A stretch of 64,000 nucleotides of DNA from Duganella sp. Root336D2 (GTDB lineage: Bacteria > Pseudomonadota > Gammaproteobacteria > Burkholderiales > Burkholderiaceae_D). This document shows, one piece after another, positions 15,335-22,698 of the stretch. The notes beneath the pieces are model-generated. The model saw only the letters and a program-made list of their open reading frames with translations. It did no database searches and had not been told where the DNA came from. Each line of letters begins with the position of its first letter. The stretch's first letter is position 1. The stretch covers positions 63,238 through 127,237 of the forward strand of contig NZ_LMDB01000033.1 of assembly GCF_001425005.1 (NCBI RefSeq), in the 5' to 3' direction. The position numbers and the translations under genes are program-made.

Positions 15335-17298
15335 TTCAGCAGGCGGCTGCGGCGCTCCGCCGCAGCGGGTTCGAACAGGGTCAGGCCGCCGATGGCGCGG
15401 CTGATCGCTACATACAGGTAGCGCCGCTCCTCGGCGTATTCATCCCCATTGCGGGTGGCGCGCGGGAACTGGCCTTCCTCCATATACGGCAGCAGCACCT
15501 GCTGCCATTCCCTTCCCTTTGCCGACTGCACGGTTGCCAGCGCCAGCGCCTTGCTTGCGCCGCCGCGTGCAGCAGGCTTGCCGCGCGTCGCCACCTGGCG
15601 CCGGCGCAGTTCTTCCAGGAAGGCCTGGGCCTTGGCATCGCCCTGGCGCCGGGCGAAATCCATGAAGGCACGCAGGGTGCGCAATACGGAGTCGGCGTGG
15701 GCGCGCTTGACGAAAGTGCGGCGGGTCGCGGCTGGCAGGTCGAGGCCAGTGCTGGCCAGCTCCAGCAACTGCGCGGCGCTGGCCGTAGCGGCCTGCGCCT
15801 TCATCTGCGCCAGCACGTCGGCCAGGCGCTGCTTCCAGCGCCGGGTGGCGCCGCTGTCGTAGTGCTGCTGCGCGCAGAGCAGGCCGCTGAACATGAATTC
15901 CAGCGTTTCCGGATCGCGCACCACGGCATCTTTCTGCTGCTGGTAGGCGTCGCCGGAGCCGTACATGCCGTGGCTGGACTCGTAATCCCGGCGGTCGCCC
16001 GAGACGGCGAAATAGGTTTGCAGGCCGTCGACCATCAGCTCGCAGCTTTCCTTGTCCGCTTTCAGCGTGCTGTAGTCGCCGCTGGCCACGTGCAACAGCG
16101 CGCGCAAGGCCATGATCTCCGGGCGCTTCAGGTAGGAGGCGAAGCCGTCGCAGTTGTAGGGCAGGCCGGCATCCAGCAGGGCATTCTCGATTTCCACACT
16201 CTGGTCGACTTCACGCAGGATGATGGCCAGGTCCGGACCCAGCGCCAGCTCTTTGGCCTTGGCGACGACCACGCTGGCACAGGCTTGCGGGTCGCTGTGG
16301 TCGTATTCGACGTGGCGCACTTCGGAGTAGGTGTCCGGGTGCGATTCGAAGCCGCATTTCGGCACCGCGCGTTCCAGCAGCTTTTTCAGCGATACGCCGC
16401 AGCGGCGCGACTGCGACAGCGGCAGGCGCTCGGCATCGGGGAAGGCCAGTTCGAAACCGCCGCCCGAGAAGCGCGGGTCGGCGCCCCTTTCGGCATTGAT
16501 CACCTGGTGACGGTCGCCCACCACCACCAGCCGCGCATTGCGGCGGAACAGCAGCAGCAGCTCGAATTCGGCGGCGTTCACGTCGTGCCATTCATCGACC
16601 AGCAGCAGGTTGGCTTGCGGCATATCGTGCACCGCCTCCGGGAAGCGGCGCAGGATCGAGACCAGGTCGGTCGCGTAGTCGACCGGCGCCTGCCACAGGA
16701 TATGGCCGGCCTGCGGCTGGCGGCGGCGCTCGAACTCGTGGAAAATTTCCACGATCTCGCGGTCTTCCAGCTGGAACTCGTTGCACAATTCATCGAAGGT
16801 GAAGTCGTCGAAGACCTCGTCCTCAAAGCGCAGCGTAGCCAGGGTGGCCTTCATCTGCGCCAGCAACTGCAGCATCATCTCCACGCGCTGGGTGCTGCGC
16901 TCGAAGTCGAAATCGAACTCCGTGTAGCGGCCTTCATGGCGCTGCCAGATCGTATTGGCGGCAGCCACCAGCATGGGGCGCATCTGCTCCAGGCTGGACC
17001 AGCGCTCCGGCAGGTCGAGCCAGTTGCCGTGCTCCGCGATACGGGTGAGCTGCGAGCGCGCCAGCGCTTCCACCGTCAGCACCTGCACCTTGCGGCCGGG
17101 GCATTCCTGCGCCAGCTTCTCGTAAAAACGCTGGCGCGCCCCTTCCGAGAAGCACAGGCCCAGCACGATGCCCGGTTCCTGTGCCGCCAGCATGGACAGC
17201 GTGGTAGTCTTGCCTGTCCCGGCGCGCGCCTCGATCATCAAGGTCTGGGCGCTGGACTTCAGGATCGCTTCCTGCTCGCTGGATGGTGAAACTCGCAT
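15331..17298 (-). CDS. UvrD-like superfamily I DNA helicase
   Basis: The 655-residue protein carries the SF1A helicase motifs: Walker A EARAGTGKTTTL (about 23-34), motif II LLVDEWHDVN (near 230), motif III VVGDRHQVI, motif IV LSQSRRCG, motif V TVQSAKGREWQQVLLP and motif VI ERRYLYVAISRA. Motif II has W-H where UvrD/Rep usually have F/A-Q, so it is a divergent member shorter than UvrD. It probably unwinds DNA in an ATP-dependent manner; the pathway is unknown. Its ATG overlaps the divergently read phosphoesterase start, so the two promoters must lie within each other's genes. Confidence 0.88.
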   Translation of the reverse strand: MRVSPSSEQEAILKSSAQTLMIEARAGTGKTTTLSMLAAQEPGIVLGLCFSEGARQRFYEKLAQECPGRKVQVLTVEALARSQLTRIAEHGNWLDLPERWSSLEQMRPMLVAAANTIWQRHEGRYTEFDFDFERSTQRVEMMLQLLAQMKATLATLRFEDEVFDDFTFDELCNEFQLEDREIVEIFHEFERRRQPQAGHILWQAPVDYATDLVSILRRFPEAVHDMPQANLLLVDEWHDVNAAEFELLLLFRRNARLVVVGDRHQVINAERGADPRFSGGGFELAFPDAERLPLSQSRRCGVSLKKLLERAVPKCGFESHPDTYSEVRHVEYDHSDPQACASVVVAKAKELALGPDLAIILREVDQSVEIENALLDAGLPYNCDGFASYLKRPEIMALRALLHVASGDYSTLKADKESCELMVDGLQTYFAVSGDRRDYESSHGMYGSGDAYQQQKDAVVRDPETLEFMFSGLLCAQQHYDSGATRRWKQRLADVLAQMKAQAATASAAQLLELASTGLDLPAATRRTFVKRAHADSVLRTLRAFMDFARRQGDAKAQAFLEELRRRQVATRGKPAARGGASKALALATVQSAKGREWQQVLLPYMEEGQFPRATRNGDEYAEERRYLYVAISRAIGGLTLFEPAAAERRSRLLN

Positions 17299-18217
17299 GC
17301 CTGTTCAAATGGTGCCAATGAAAACACGCATTCTACCTTGGCTGGCTGCCGCAGCCCTCTCCGCCCCCGCCGCCGGACACGCGGCGCGGCCCCTGACGGT
17401 GTACGCCGCCGGCGACATTGCCGATTGCCGCTATAACCACGCCGCCGACTCCGGCGCCGCAGGAACCGCCGCCCTCATCGCCAAGGGCGACCCGGACGCC
17501 CTGGTCCTCACCCTGGGCGACCATACCTACCCGAACGGCGCGCCGGCCGAATTCAGCGACTGCTATGCCCCCACCTGGGGCCGGTTCAAAGCGCGCACCC
17601 GTCCCACGCCCGGCAACCACGAATACACCAGCGGCAAAGCCAGCGCTTACTTCGAGTACTTCGGCGAACTGGCCGGCCCGCCAGGCCGCGGCTATTACAG
17701 TTTCGACAAGGGCGGCTGGCACTTCATCTCCCTGAACAGCGACTTGACGGCGGCCGAGCACCAGCGCCAGCTGCTGTGGCTCAAAGACGACCTGGCCGCC
17801 AGCAAGGCGCGCTGCACCCTCGCCTACTGGCACGCGCCCATGTATAGTTCTGGCGGACACACCCCAAGCAAGAGGATGCAAGAGGCCTGGCGCGCGCTGT
17901 ACACCGCCGGCGTCGAGCTGGTCCTGTCGGGGCACGACCACGACTACGAGCGCCTGGCCCCGATGGATGCCGAGGCGCAGCCCGATGCCGCGCGCGGCGT
18001 GCGCCAGTTCGTGGTCGGCACCGGCGGCGCCATGCTCACGCCCTTCCTCTGGCTGAACGAGCAGAGCGAGGCGCGCTCCAATTGGCGCACCGGTGTGCTG
18101 AAACTGGTTTTGAAGGAAAACAGCTACGAATGGGAGTTCCTGCCGGTCCAACCGAAGACGGCGCCGGAGCACCCGCAGCAGGAGGCCCGCGACAGCGGCA
18201 CGGCCAACTGCCACTGA
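17297..18217 (+). CDS. Secreted metallophosphoesterase (purple-acid-phosphatase-like)
   Basis: The protein has about 306 residues with a signal peptide (RILPWLAAAALSAPAAGHA). The metal-binding motifs run in order: AGDIADC, LTLGDHTY, PGNHEY, YWHAPMYS and SGHDHDYER, the calcineurin-like pattern with the Tyr of GDxxY. It should hydrolyse phosphate esters outside the cytoplasm; the substrate is unknown. ATG 17297 has GGTGA 7 bp upstream; ATG 17318 (MKTRILPW) is an equally signal-like alternative without a ribosome site. The traL-like gene starts 14 bp after the stop, so the two may be co-transcribed. Confidence 0.88.
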   Translation: MPVQMVPMKTRILPWLAAAALSAPAAGHAARPLTVYAAGDIADCRYNHAADSGAAGTAALIAKGDPDALVLTLGDHTYPNGAPAEFSDCYAPTWGRFKARTRPTPGNHEYTSGKASAYFEYFGELAGPPGRGYYSFDKGGWHFISLNSDLTAAEHQRQLLWLKDDLAASKARCTLAYWHAPMYSSGGHTPSKRMQEAWRALYTAGVELVLSGHDHDYERLAPMDAEAQPDAARGVRQFVVGTGGAMLTPFLWLNEQSEARSNWRTGVLKLVLKENSYEWEFLPVQPKTAPEHPQQEARDSGTANCH

Positions 18218-18231
18218 TAACAGGAGCATCA

Positions 18232-18960
18232 ATGCAAAATACGGTTCACTTCGTCCTGCAGGGCAAAGGCGGCATCGGCAAGACCTACGTATCGACCATC
18301 CTCGCGCAATGGCTGCAAGCCAAGAGCGAGACCCCGCTGCGCTGCTACGATACCGACCAGGAGAACACCACGTTCTCGCGCTACAAGGCGCTGGACGTGA
18401 AGCATGTGCCGGTGATGACCGAATCGCGCACCATCGACCCCAAGCGCTTCGACGCGCTGATGATCGACATCCTGGAAACGGACGGCAACTGCGTGATCGA
18501 CAACGGCGCCAACACCTTCTCGCCGCTGATGGCCTACCTGATTGAGAACGACTGCTTCAACCTGCTGGAAGAATCGGGCCGCAAGGTGTACATCCACACC
18601 ATCGTGGGCGGCGGCGACACGCTGCACGACACGGCGATGGGCTTCGTTACGACGGCCAAATCGACCCAGGTACCGCTGGTGCTGTGGGAAAACGAGCATT
18701 TCGGGCTGCTGCAGTCGGCCTCCGGCAAGTCCTTCCTCGAATCGCAGACCTACTCCGACAACTCGCAGCGCGTGCGAGGCCGCATCGTCCTGAGCGCGCG
18801 CAATGCCGACACCTTCGGCGCCGACGTGAAGAAGATGAACACCGGCCGCCTGACGGTGGACGAAGTGAAGGCAAGCGACAAGTTCAATGTGATGGAAAAG
18901 CAGCGCATCAAGGTCGTGTTCCGCGACCTGTTCGAACAACTCGACCTGGTGAACTGGTAA
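18232..18960 (+). CDS. traL: TraL-like P-loop ATPase (conjugal transfer protein homologue)
   Basis: The 242-residue protein begins with a deviant Walker A, LQGKGGIGKTYVS (GKGGIGKT at 11-18), and continues with YDTDQENTTFSRYKAL, CVIDNGANTFSPLMAYLI, HTIVGGGDTL and MEKQRIKVVFRDLFEQL. These segments align by eye with TraL of IncP plasmids. TraL belongs to the ParA/MinD-like group and its role in conjugation is poorly defined. The next gene begins in the stop (TAATG) and resembles TraM, so traL-traM order is kept. No other transfer genes are in the window. Confidence 0.85.
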   Translation: MQNTVHFVLQGKGGIGKTYVSTILAQWLQAKSETPLRCYDTDQENTTFSRYKALDVKHVPVMTESRTIDPKRFDALMIDILETDGNCVIDNGANTFSPLMAYLIENDCFNLLEESGRKVYIHTIVGGGDTLHDTAMGFVTTAKSTQVPLVLWENEHFGLLQSASGKSFLESQTYSDNSQRVRGRIVLSARNADTFGADVKKMNTGRLTVDEVKASDKFNVMEKQRIKVVFRDLFEQLDLVNW

Positions 18961-19385
18961 TGGCCCTCGACCCGCAGAAACTGCGCCTGTATGTGTTTGA
19001 AAAGACCGGCATCAAAGTAGATGTCGACGATCCGATCTTCGCCCTGGTGGCCTTGAACGAAGCAGTGCTGGAAGAGGCGGTCGAACGCCACTTGGCGCGG
19101 CTGGCCGGCACGCAGGCCCCGGCAGCAAACGCACCGGGTGCAGCCTACATCCCGCCGCCGGGCGCCCGTCCCATCCCCACCTCGCACGAACCGTTCTCGC
19201 GCCGCGAGCTGCGCCTGCTGGCGGCGGCCGCCGGCGTAGCAGTGCTGACCGCCGCCCTGGTGCTGATCGGCCAGGCCATCCTCAGCAAGCCCGCCGGCAT
19301 CCCGCCGGCCAAGCTGGAGCGCGCCCTGCAGACCTTGGACGCCAAGTCGCGCGCCGCCTTCGAAGCCGAACTCGCGAAACCCTGA
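18960..19385 (+). CDS. traM: TraM-like small membrane protein (conjugal transfer homologue)
   Basis: The 141-residue protein has an N-terminal helical region with DVDDPIFALVALNEAVLEEA, close to the DDPILAVVxLN signature of IncP TraM. A Pro-rich linker, one transmembrane helix (about 86-108) and a short helical C-terminus follow. The start codon overlaps the traL stop by one base (TAATG), so translation is coupled. In IncP plasmids traL and traM lie next to each other in the same order. Here they are an isolated chromosomal pair, and the original function may be changed. Confidence 0.75.
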   Translation: MALDPQKLRLYVFEKTGIKVDVDDPIFALVALNEAVLEEAVERHLARLAGTQAPAANAPGAAYIPPPGARPIPTSHEPFSRRELRLLAAAAGVAVLTAALVLIGQAILSKPAGIPPAKLERALQTLDAKSRAAFEAELAKP

Positions 19386-19398
19386 GAAGGGTCCACGC

Positions 19399-20751
19399 TC
19401 ATCCCGGCATGGCTTCCAGCTTGCGCGCGGCAGCGAGAAGACCGCCCAGGATCTTGTCGGCGACCTTTTCCGAGAATCCTGCGGGCAGTTCGCCCCGGAC
19501 CTTTTCCACCACGGCCGGCGTGCGGGCAATGAAATCGTTCAGCAGCGGTTCCGCATTCGCGCCGTAGCCGACTTTCTTCGCCGTGCTGTTGAAGTGCCGG
19601 CGCTGGATGGTATGCGCCAGATAGTGCCGGCTGTTGCCTAGTAGCGCGATCGCCATCTTGAGCTTATGTTCCGCCCACTGGTTCGGCCCTGGGCCAATAA
19701 CGGGGTAACCGGACATCACGTCATGGATCGGCGTCAACTTGAAACGGCCCTCACCTGCGAGCAGCTGGATACTGAAGTTTTTGGCGTGGCCATCTGGAGC
19801 GCTCAGCATCCAGAAGAGCAGTTGCGAGGCCATGAGCGTGCGCATATCAGTTGCGGCCTGCTGCGATTGCTGCAAGAGGGCGAACATCTGCTTCAGGCCA
19901 GGCCCGCCTTCATTTTCGTATTTCAGTAGTGGCGAGGTTCCCGTTGCCTGGCAAAAGTCCTCCTGGACAAGCCGGAACAGCTGCTGGCCGTTTTGGGATG
20001 GCACGCGGTCGAAACGTTCGACGACGAGCACTCTTTGTGAACCGAACGTCGCAATCTCGGCATTCGCCGTGGGTAGCCCGTACTCCTTGAATAGGCGCAG
20101 GCATAGCCATTCGTTATCGACCGACGTGGTGAAGTCGGCCTTTTTCCCCCCGACCATCCCGATCGGGAGTTTGAAGATGTGCGTTGTCGGCGTAGCTCCC
20201 AGTGGCTTCAGCCATTTACCACCCCACCGCAGGAAGGCGTGCTTTTCTTGCGCGCCGGCCAGCGAAATCCGGAAGTCGTCTTCGGGGTCTTGCGGGGCGC
20301 CGTGCCGCTCCAGGCTCACCACTTCAATCAGGTGCCGCTCGATGTCGGCTTCATCAACGGCTATGCCATTAACTTGTGCAAGTCCTTCCGGGACAACGCC
20401 TTCGGGCAAGAGCTGCAAGGCGCCGACGCAATCCCGGCCAATAGCCGCCAGCAGGTCGAAAGCTTCAAGAGAGCCTGTCTTGAACCGGGCCGCAACACGT
20501 CTTCGAATAATGTCGCTGTCGGGCAGCAAGCCCTCGAAATAGTTCGAGACATTGGCTCCTTTAAGCGGCTCGTTATGTATATTGAACGGTAACGACAGCG
20601 AGATTGGGCGCCCCAGTTTTGAGGCGCGCCAAGCTTCGTCATACGCCAGTTCCGGGTCCCCATTGGCTTTGACCGTCCAACGTCCGACGTAACCCCCATT
20701 AGCCCAGAGATGGAGGGTTTGGCTGTGTGAGCGGCGCCCCACGATTACCAC
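19399..20751 (-). CDS. hipA: HipA-family serine/threonine kinase toxin
   Basis: The 450-residue product aligns by eye with E. coli HipA over its length: GRPISLSLPF, NYFEGLLPDS, FDLLAAIGRDCVGALQLLPE, DFRISLAGAQEK with the regulatory autophosphorylation Ser at about 163, TPTTHIFKLPIG, VERFDR, the catalytic APDGHAKNFS (Asp320, Asn325) and LTPIHD (Asp344). All key residues are present, so it should be active. HipA phosphorylates glutamyl-tRNA synthetase and induces dormancy. The start overlaps the antitoxin gene by 7 bp (20745-20751). Confidence 0.94.
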   Translation of the reverse strand: MVIVGRRSHSQTLHLWANGGYVGRWTVKANGDPELAYDEAWRASKLGRPISLSLPFNIHNEPLKGANVSNYFEGLLPDSDIIRRRVAARFKTGSLEAFDLLAAIGRDCVGALQLLPEGVVPEGLAQVNGIAVDEADIERHLIEVVSLERHGAPQDPEDDFRISLAGAQEKHAFLRWGGKWLKPLGATPTTHIFKLPIGMVGGKKADFTTSVDNEWLCLRLFKEYGLPTANAEIATFGSQRVLVVERFDRVPSQNGQQLFRLVQEDFCQATGTSPLLKYENEGGPGLKQMFALLQQSQQAATDMRTLMASQLLFWMLSAPDGHAKNFSIQLLAGEGRFKLTPIHDVMSGYPVIGPGPNQWAEHKLKMAIALLGNSRHYLAHTIQRRHFNSTAKKVGYGANAEPLLNDFIARTPAVVEKVRGELPAGFSEKVADKILGGLLAAARKLEAMPG

Positions 20752-21008
20752 TCCGCCGAACTGCTTGCGGCAGATGTATCTCTCTCACCCAGCCGCAGCT
20801 CCAGCTCCAGCGCCGAGCACCAGCTGAGCAACTGCCTGATGCTGATTTCGTCAGGGTGTTTCTCCAGGTGGGAGATGCGGTTTTGGCTTAATCCGACACG
20901 GCTTGCCACTGCGGCTTGCGTGAGCTTACGCCGCTTGCGGGTCGCAACCAGCAACTGACCGAGTTGTGGCGCGGTGAGGAGGAGAAGGGAGGCGGGCGCG
21001 AAAGCCAT
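20745..21008 (-). CDS. hipB: HipB-like helix-turn-helix antitoxin
   Basis: The 87-residue protein is an XRE-type repressor with RKRRKLTQAAVASRVGLSQ (helix-turn-helix at about 27-50) followed by ISHLEKHPDEISIRQLLSW. It precedes and overlaps hipA, as antitoxins do, and should bind both the toxin and the promoter. The -10/-35 and the TATCC-type operators lie just upstream (21011-21075), so autoregulation is expected. Confidence 0.92.
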   Translation of the reverse strand: MAFAPASLLLLTAPQLGQLLVATRKRRKLTQAAVASRVGLSQNRISHLEKHPDEISIRQLLSWCSALELELRLGERDTSAASSSAEW

Positions 21009-21010
21009 GT

Positions 21011-21075
21011 TTGAGATATCCGGTATCCAGATAAATGGATTTTAGCCGAATATCAGATAAAGTCAATATATCTGA
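21011..21075 (-). promoter_or_regulatory. hipBA promoter with HipB-type operators
   Basis: On the minus strand a -35 TTGACT (21061-21066) and a -10 TAAAAT (21039-21044) are 16 bp apart. TATCC-N8-GGATT at 21024-21041 matches the known HipB operator TATCC-N8-GGATA at all but the last base and overlaps the -10. A second dyad, TCAGATA/TATCTGA (21053-21059 and 21069-21075), covers the -35. Repression by the antitoxin complex is therefore likely. Confidence 0.75.
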
Positions 21076-21122
21076 ATAACCGATAAAATGCAGCGTGCAA
21101 GCAGGCCCAGGATTTTTCGTGC

Positions 21123-21144
21123 TAACATATGAATACCTATTCAT
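21123..21144 (+). promoter_or_regulatory. ArsR/SmtB-type operator and -10 box of the metal efflux operon
   Basis: The perfect dyad ATGAATA-CC-TATTCAT (21129-21144) fits the TGAA/TTCA operator pattern of SmtB/CzrA zinc sensors. It directly follows a possible -10, TAACAT (21123-21128), so a bound repressor would cover the transcription start. It ends 9 bp before the regulator's ATG. Confidence 0.65.
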
Positions 21145-21153
21145 TTGTTTGCT

Positions 21154-21471
21154 ATGGCTATCTATTCTGATAACGATGCTTCCGTCGCGGAGCTGGCGGA
21201 TTTGTTCCATTTACTGGGGGATGCGACCCGGCTGCGTATCGTGCTGGCTTGCCTGGAGCAGCCGATCGCGGTGAGCGATATTGCGGGCTCGCTGCAATTG
21301 AGCTCATCGCTGGTCAGCCACCACCTGCGCCTGTTGCGCGCCGCGCGTATCGTCAAGTCCGAACGCCAGGGCAAGCAAGTCTTCTATTCCACCGCTGATG
21401 CCCATATCAGCGGCGTCCTGCGCGATATGCTGGAACATATCGCCGAACCATCCAACGGTAACGAACAATGA
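21154..21471 (+). CDS. ArsR/SmtB-family metal-responsive repressor
   Basis: The 105-residue winged-helix protein has ELADLFHLLGDATRLRIVLACLE, then the recognition region VSDIAGSLQLSSSLVSHHLRLLR and the wing KSERQGKQVFYS, followed by a C-terminal helix, DAHISGVLRDMLEHI. That last Asp/His helix corresponds to the alpha-5 zinc site of SmtB/CzrA. ATG 21154 is used; no ribosome site is evident and the mRNA leader would be short. It overlaps the efflux gene by ATGA (21468-21471) and should derepress it when metal (probably Zn, Co or Cd) binds. Confidence 0.9.
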   Translation: MAIYSDNDASVAELADLFHLLGDATRLRIVLACLEQPIAVSDIAGSLQLSSSLVSHHLRLLRAARIVKSERQGKQVFYSTADAHISGVLRDMLEHIAEPSNGNEQ

Positions 21472-22481
21472 GCGCCCATCATCACCACGGACATGGCCAC
21501 GACCACGGCCATCATCACCATCACGGCGAAGTAGGCCACGGCCGCGCCTTCGCCATCGCGATCGCGCTGAATGCGGTGTTCGTCGCGATCGAGTTCTTCT
21601 ACGGTTTCCTTGCCAATTCGACCGCGCTGATGGCCGATGCGGGCCATAACCTGTCGGATGTATTGAGCCTGATCCTGGCCTGGGGCGCTGCCATCCTGGC
21701 CAAGCGCGAACCTTCCGGCCGTTATACCTATGGCCTGCGCAGCAGCTCGATCCTGGCGGCGCTGTTCAACGGCATGCTGCTGATGGCGGCGACCGGCGCT
21801 ATCGCCTGGGGCGCCTTCCAGCGCTTGATGGAGCCGACACCTGTGGCGGGGCTGACCGTGTCCGTGGTGGCCGGCATCGGCATTGCCGTCAACGGTATTT
21901 CGGCCTGGCTGTTCATGAAGGGCAGCAAGGATGACCTGAATATCCGCGGCGCCTACCTGCACCTGGCGGCCGATGCTGCCATTTCGCTGGGCGTGCTGAT
22001 TGCCGGACTGGTGGTCATGTACACCGGCTGGGCCTGGATCGATCCTGCCGTTTCGCTGGTGATCGTGGTGCTGATCATGAGGAGCACCTGGTCGCTGCTG
22101 CGCGAGGCGCTGGACATGACCCTGGGCGCGGTGCCAGGCAATGTGGATGCCGCCGAGGTGGAGAAATTCCTGCTGGCCAGCCCTGGCGTGAAAGGGGTGC
22201 ACGACCTGCATATCTGGTCGATGAGTACCACCGACGTGGCGCTGACTTGCCACCTGGTCATGCCGGGCGGTTATCCGGGCGATACGGCGATCGACGACAT
22301 CGCGCGCCAGTTGAAGGAGCAGTTCGGCATCCATCATACGACCCTGCAGACCGAGCAGGGCACCACGCAGCATGAATGCTGCCTGCAAGGCCCGGCCCAC
22401 GCGGACGGCGACAAACACGACCATGACCATGATCATGATCATGGCCATGATCACGGCCACCATCACGGCCACAGCCATTAA
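21468..22481 (+). CDS. czcD: Cation diffusion facilitator (Zn/Co/Cd exporter)
   Basis: This 337-residue inner-membrane antiporter has six hydrophobic segments and the CDF metal-site pair HNLSD (in MADAGHNLSD, helix 2) and HLAAD (helix 5), the HD-HD arrangement of zinc CDFs. The N-terminus begins with a His-rich stretch and the C-terminus ends in an HDHDHGHDHG-type tail; both probably bind metal in the cytoplasm. The cytoplasmic ferredoxin-like domain (about 215-300) includes GVKGVHDLHIWSM. It is translationally coupled to the ArsR gene, which makes a two-gene sensor-exporter operon. Confidence 0.93.
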   Translation: MSAHHHHGHGHDHGHHHHHGEVGHGRAFAIAIALNAVFVAIEFFYGFLANSTALMADAGHNLSDVLSLILAWGAAILAKREPSGRYTYGLRSSSILAALFNGMLLMAATGAIAWGAFQRLMEPTPVAGLTVSVVAGIGIAVNGISAWLFMKGSKDDLNIRGAYLHLAADAAISLGVLIAGLVVMYTGWAWIDPAVSLVIVVLIMRSTWSLLREALDMTLGAVPGNVDAAEVEKFLLASPGVKGVHDLHIWSMSTTDVALTCHLVMPGGYPGDTAIDDIARQLKEQFGIHHTTLQTEQGTTQHECCLQGPAHADGDKHDHDHDHDHGHDHGHHHGHSH

Positions 22482-22527
22482 GCCCCATTGCAGGCCTAAC
22501 CAAAAAGTCGTACAACGCCCCTCCAGA

Positions 22528-22589
22528 CCGTCCAAGCCTTGGGACGGATAAATTACCTGTCGGCATCATTGATAAGCCGGCAGGCTTAT
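22528..22589. promoter_or_regulatory. Two phased palindromes, candidate DctD upstream activating sites
   Basis: CCGTCC-N8-GGACGG (22528-22547) and ATAAGCC-GGCA-GGCTTAT (22572-22589) have centres 43 bp apart, about four helical turns, and lie about 95 and 50 bp upstream of the sigma-54 -24 element. Position and phasing fit enhancer sites for the sigma-54 activator encoded in the same operon. The second could instead act as a weak terminator of the efflux operon, but it has no T tract. Confidence 0.5.
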
Positions 22590-22630
22590 AAATCAAGCAC
22601 TTACCGGACTCCATTCCGCGCAACGACAGC

Positions 22631-22646
22631 AGGCACACGGCTTGCT
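22631..22646 (+). promoter_or_regulatory. Sigma-54 (-24/-12) promoter of the transporter operon
   Basis: AGGCAC-ACGGC-TTGCT has GG and GC exactly 10 bp apart (22632-22633 and 22644-22645), the RpoN signature TGGCAC-N5-TTGCT with one mismatch. Transcription would start near 22657, about 42 bp before the transporter ATG. A GC-rich hairpin, CCCCGC/GCGGGG, lies in that leader. Confidence 0.75.
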
Positions 22647-22698
22647 GTTGAGGCAGGACCCCGCCACCAACGCGGGGACCTACACAACGGAGACCGGA

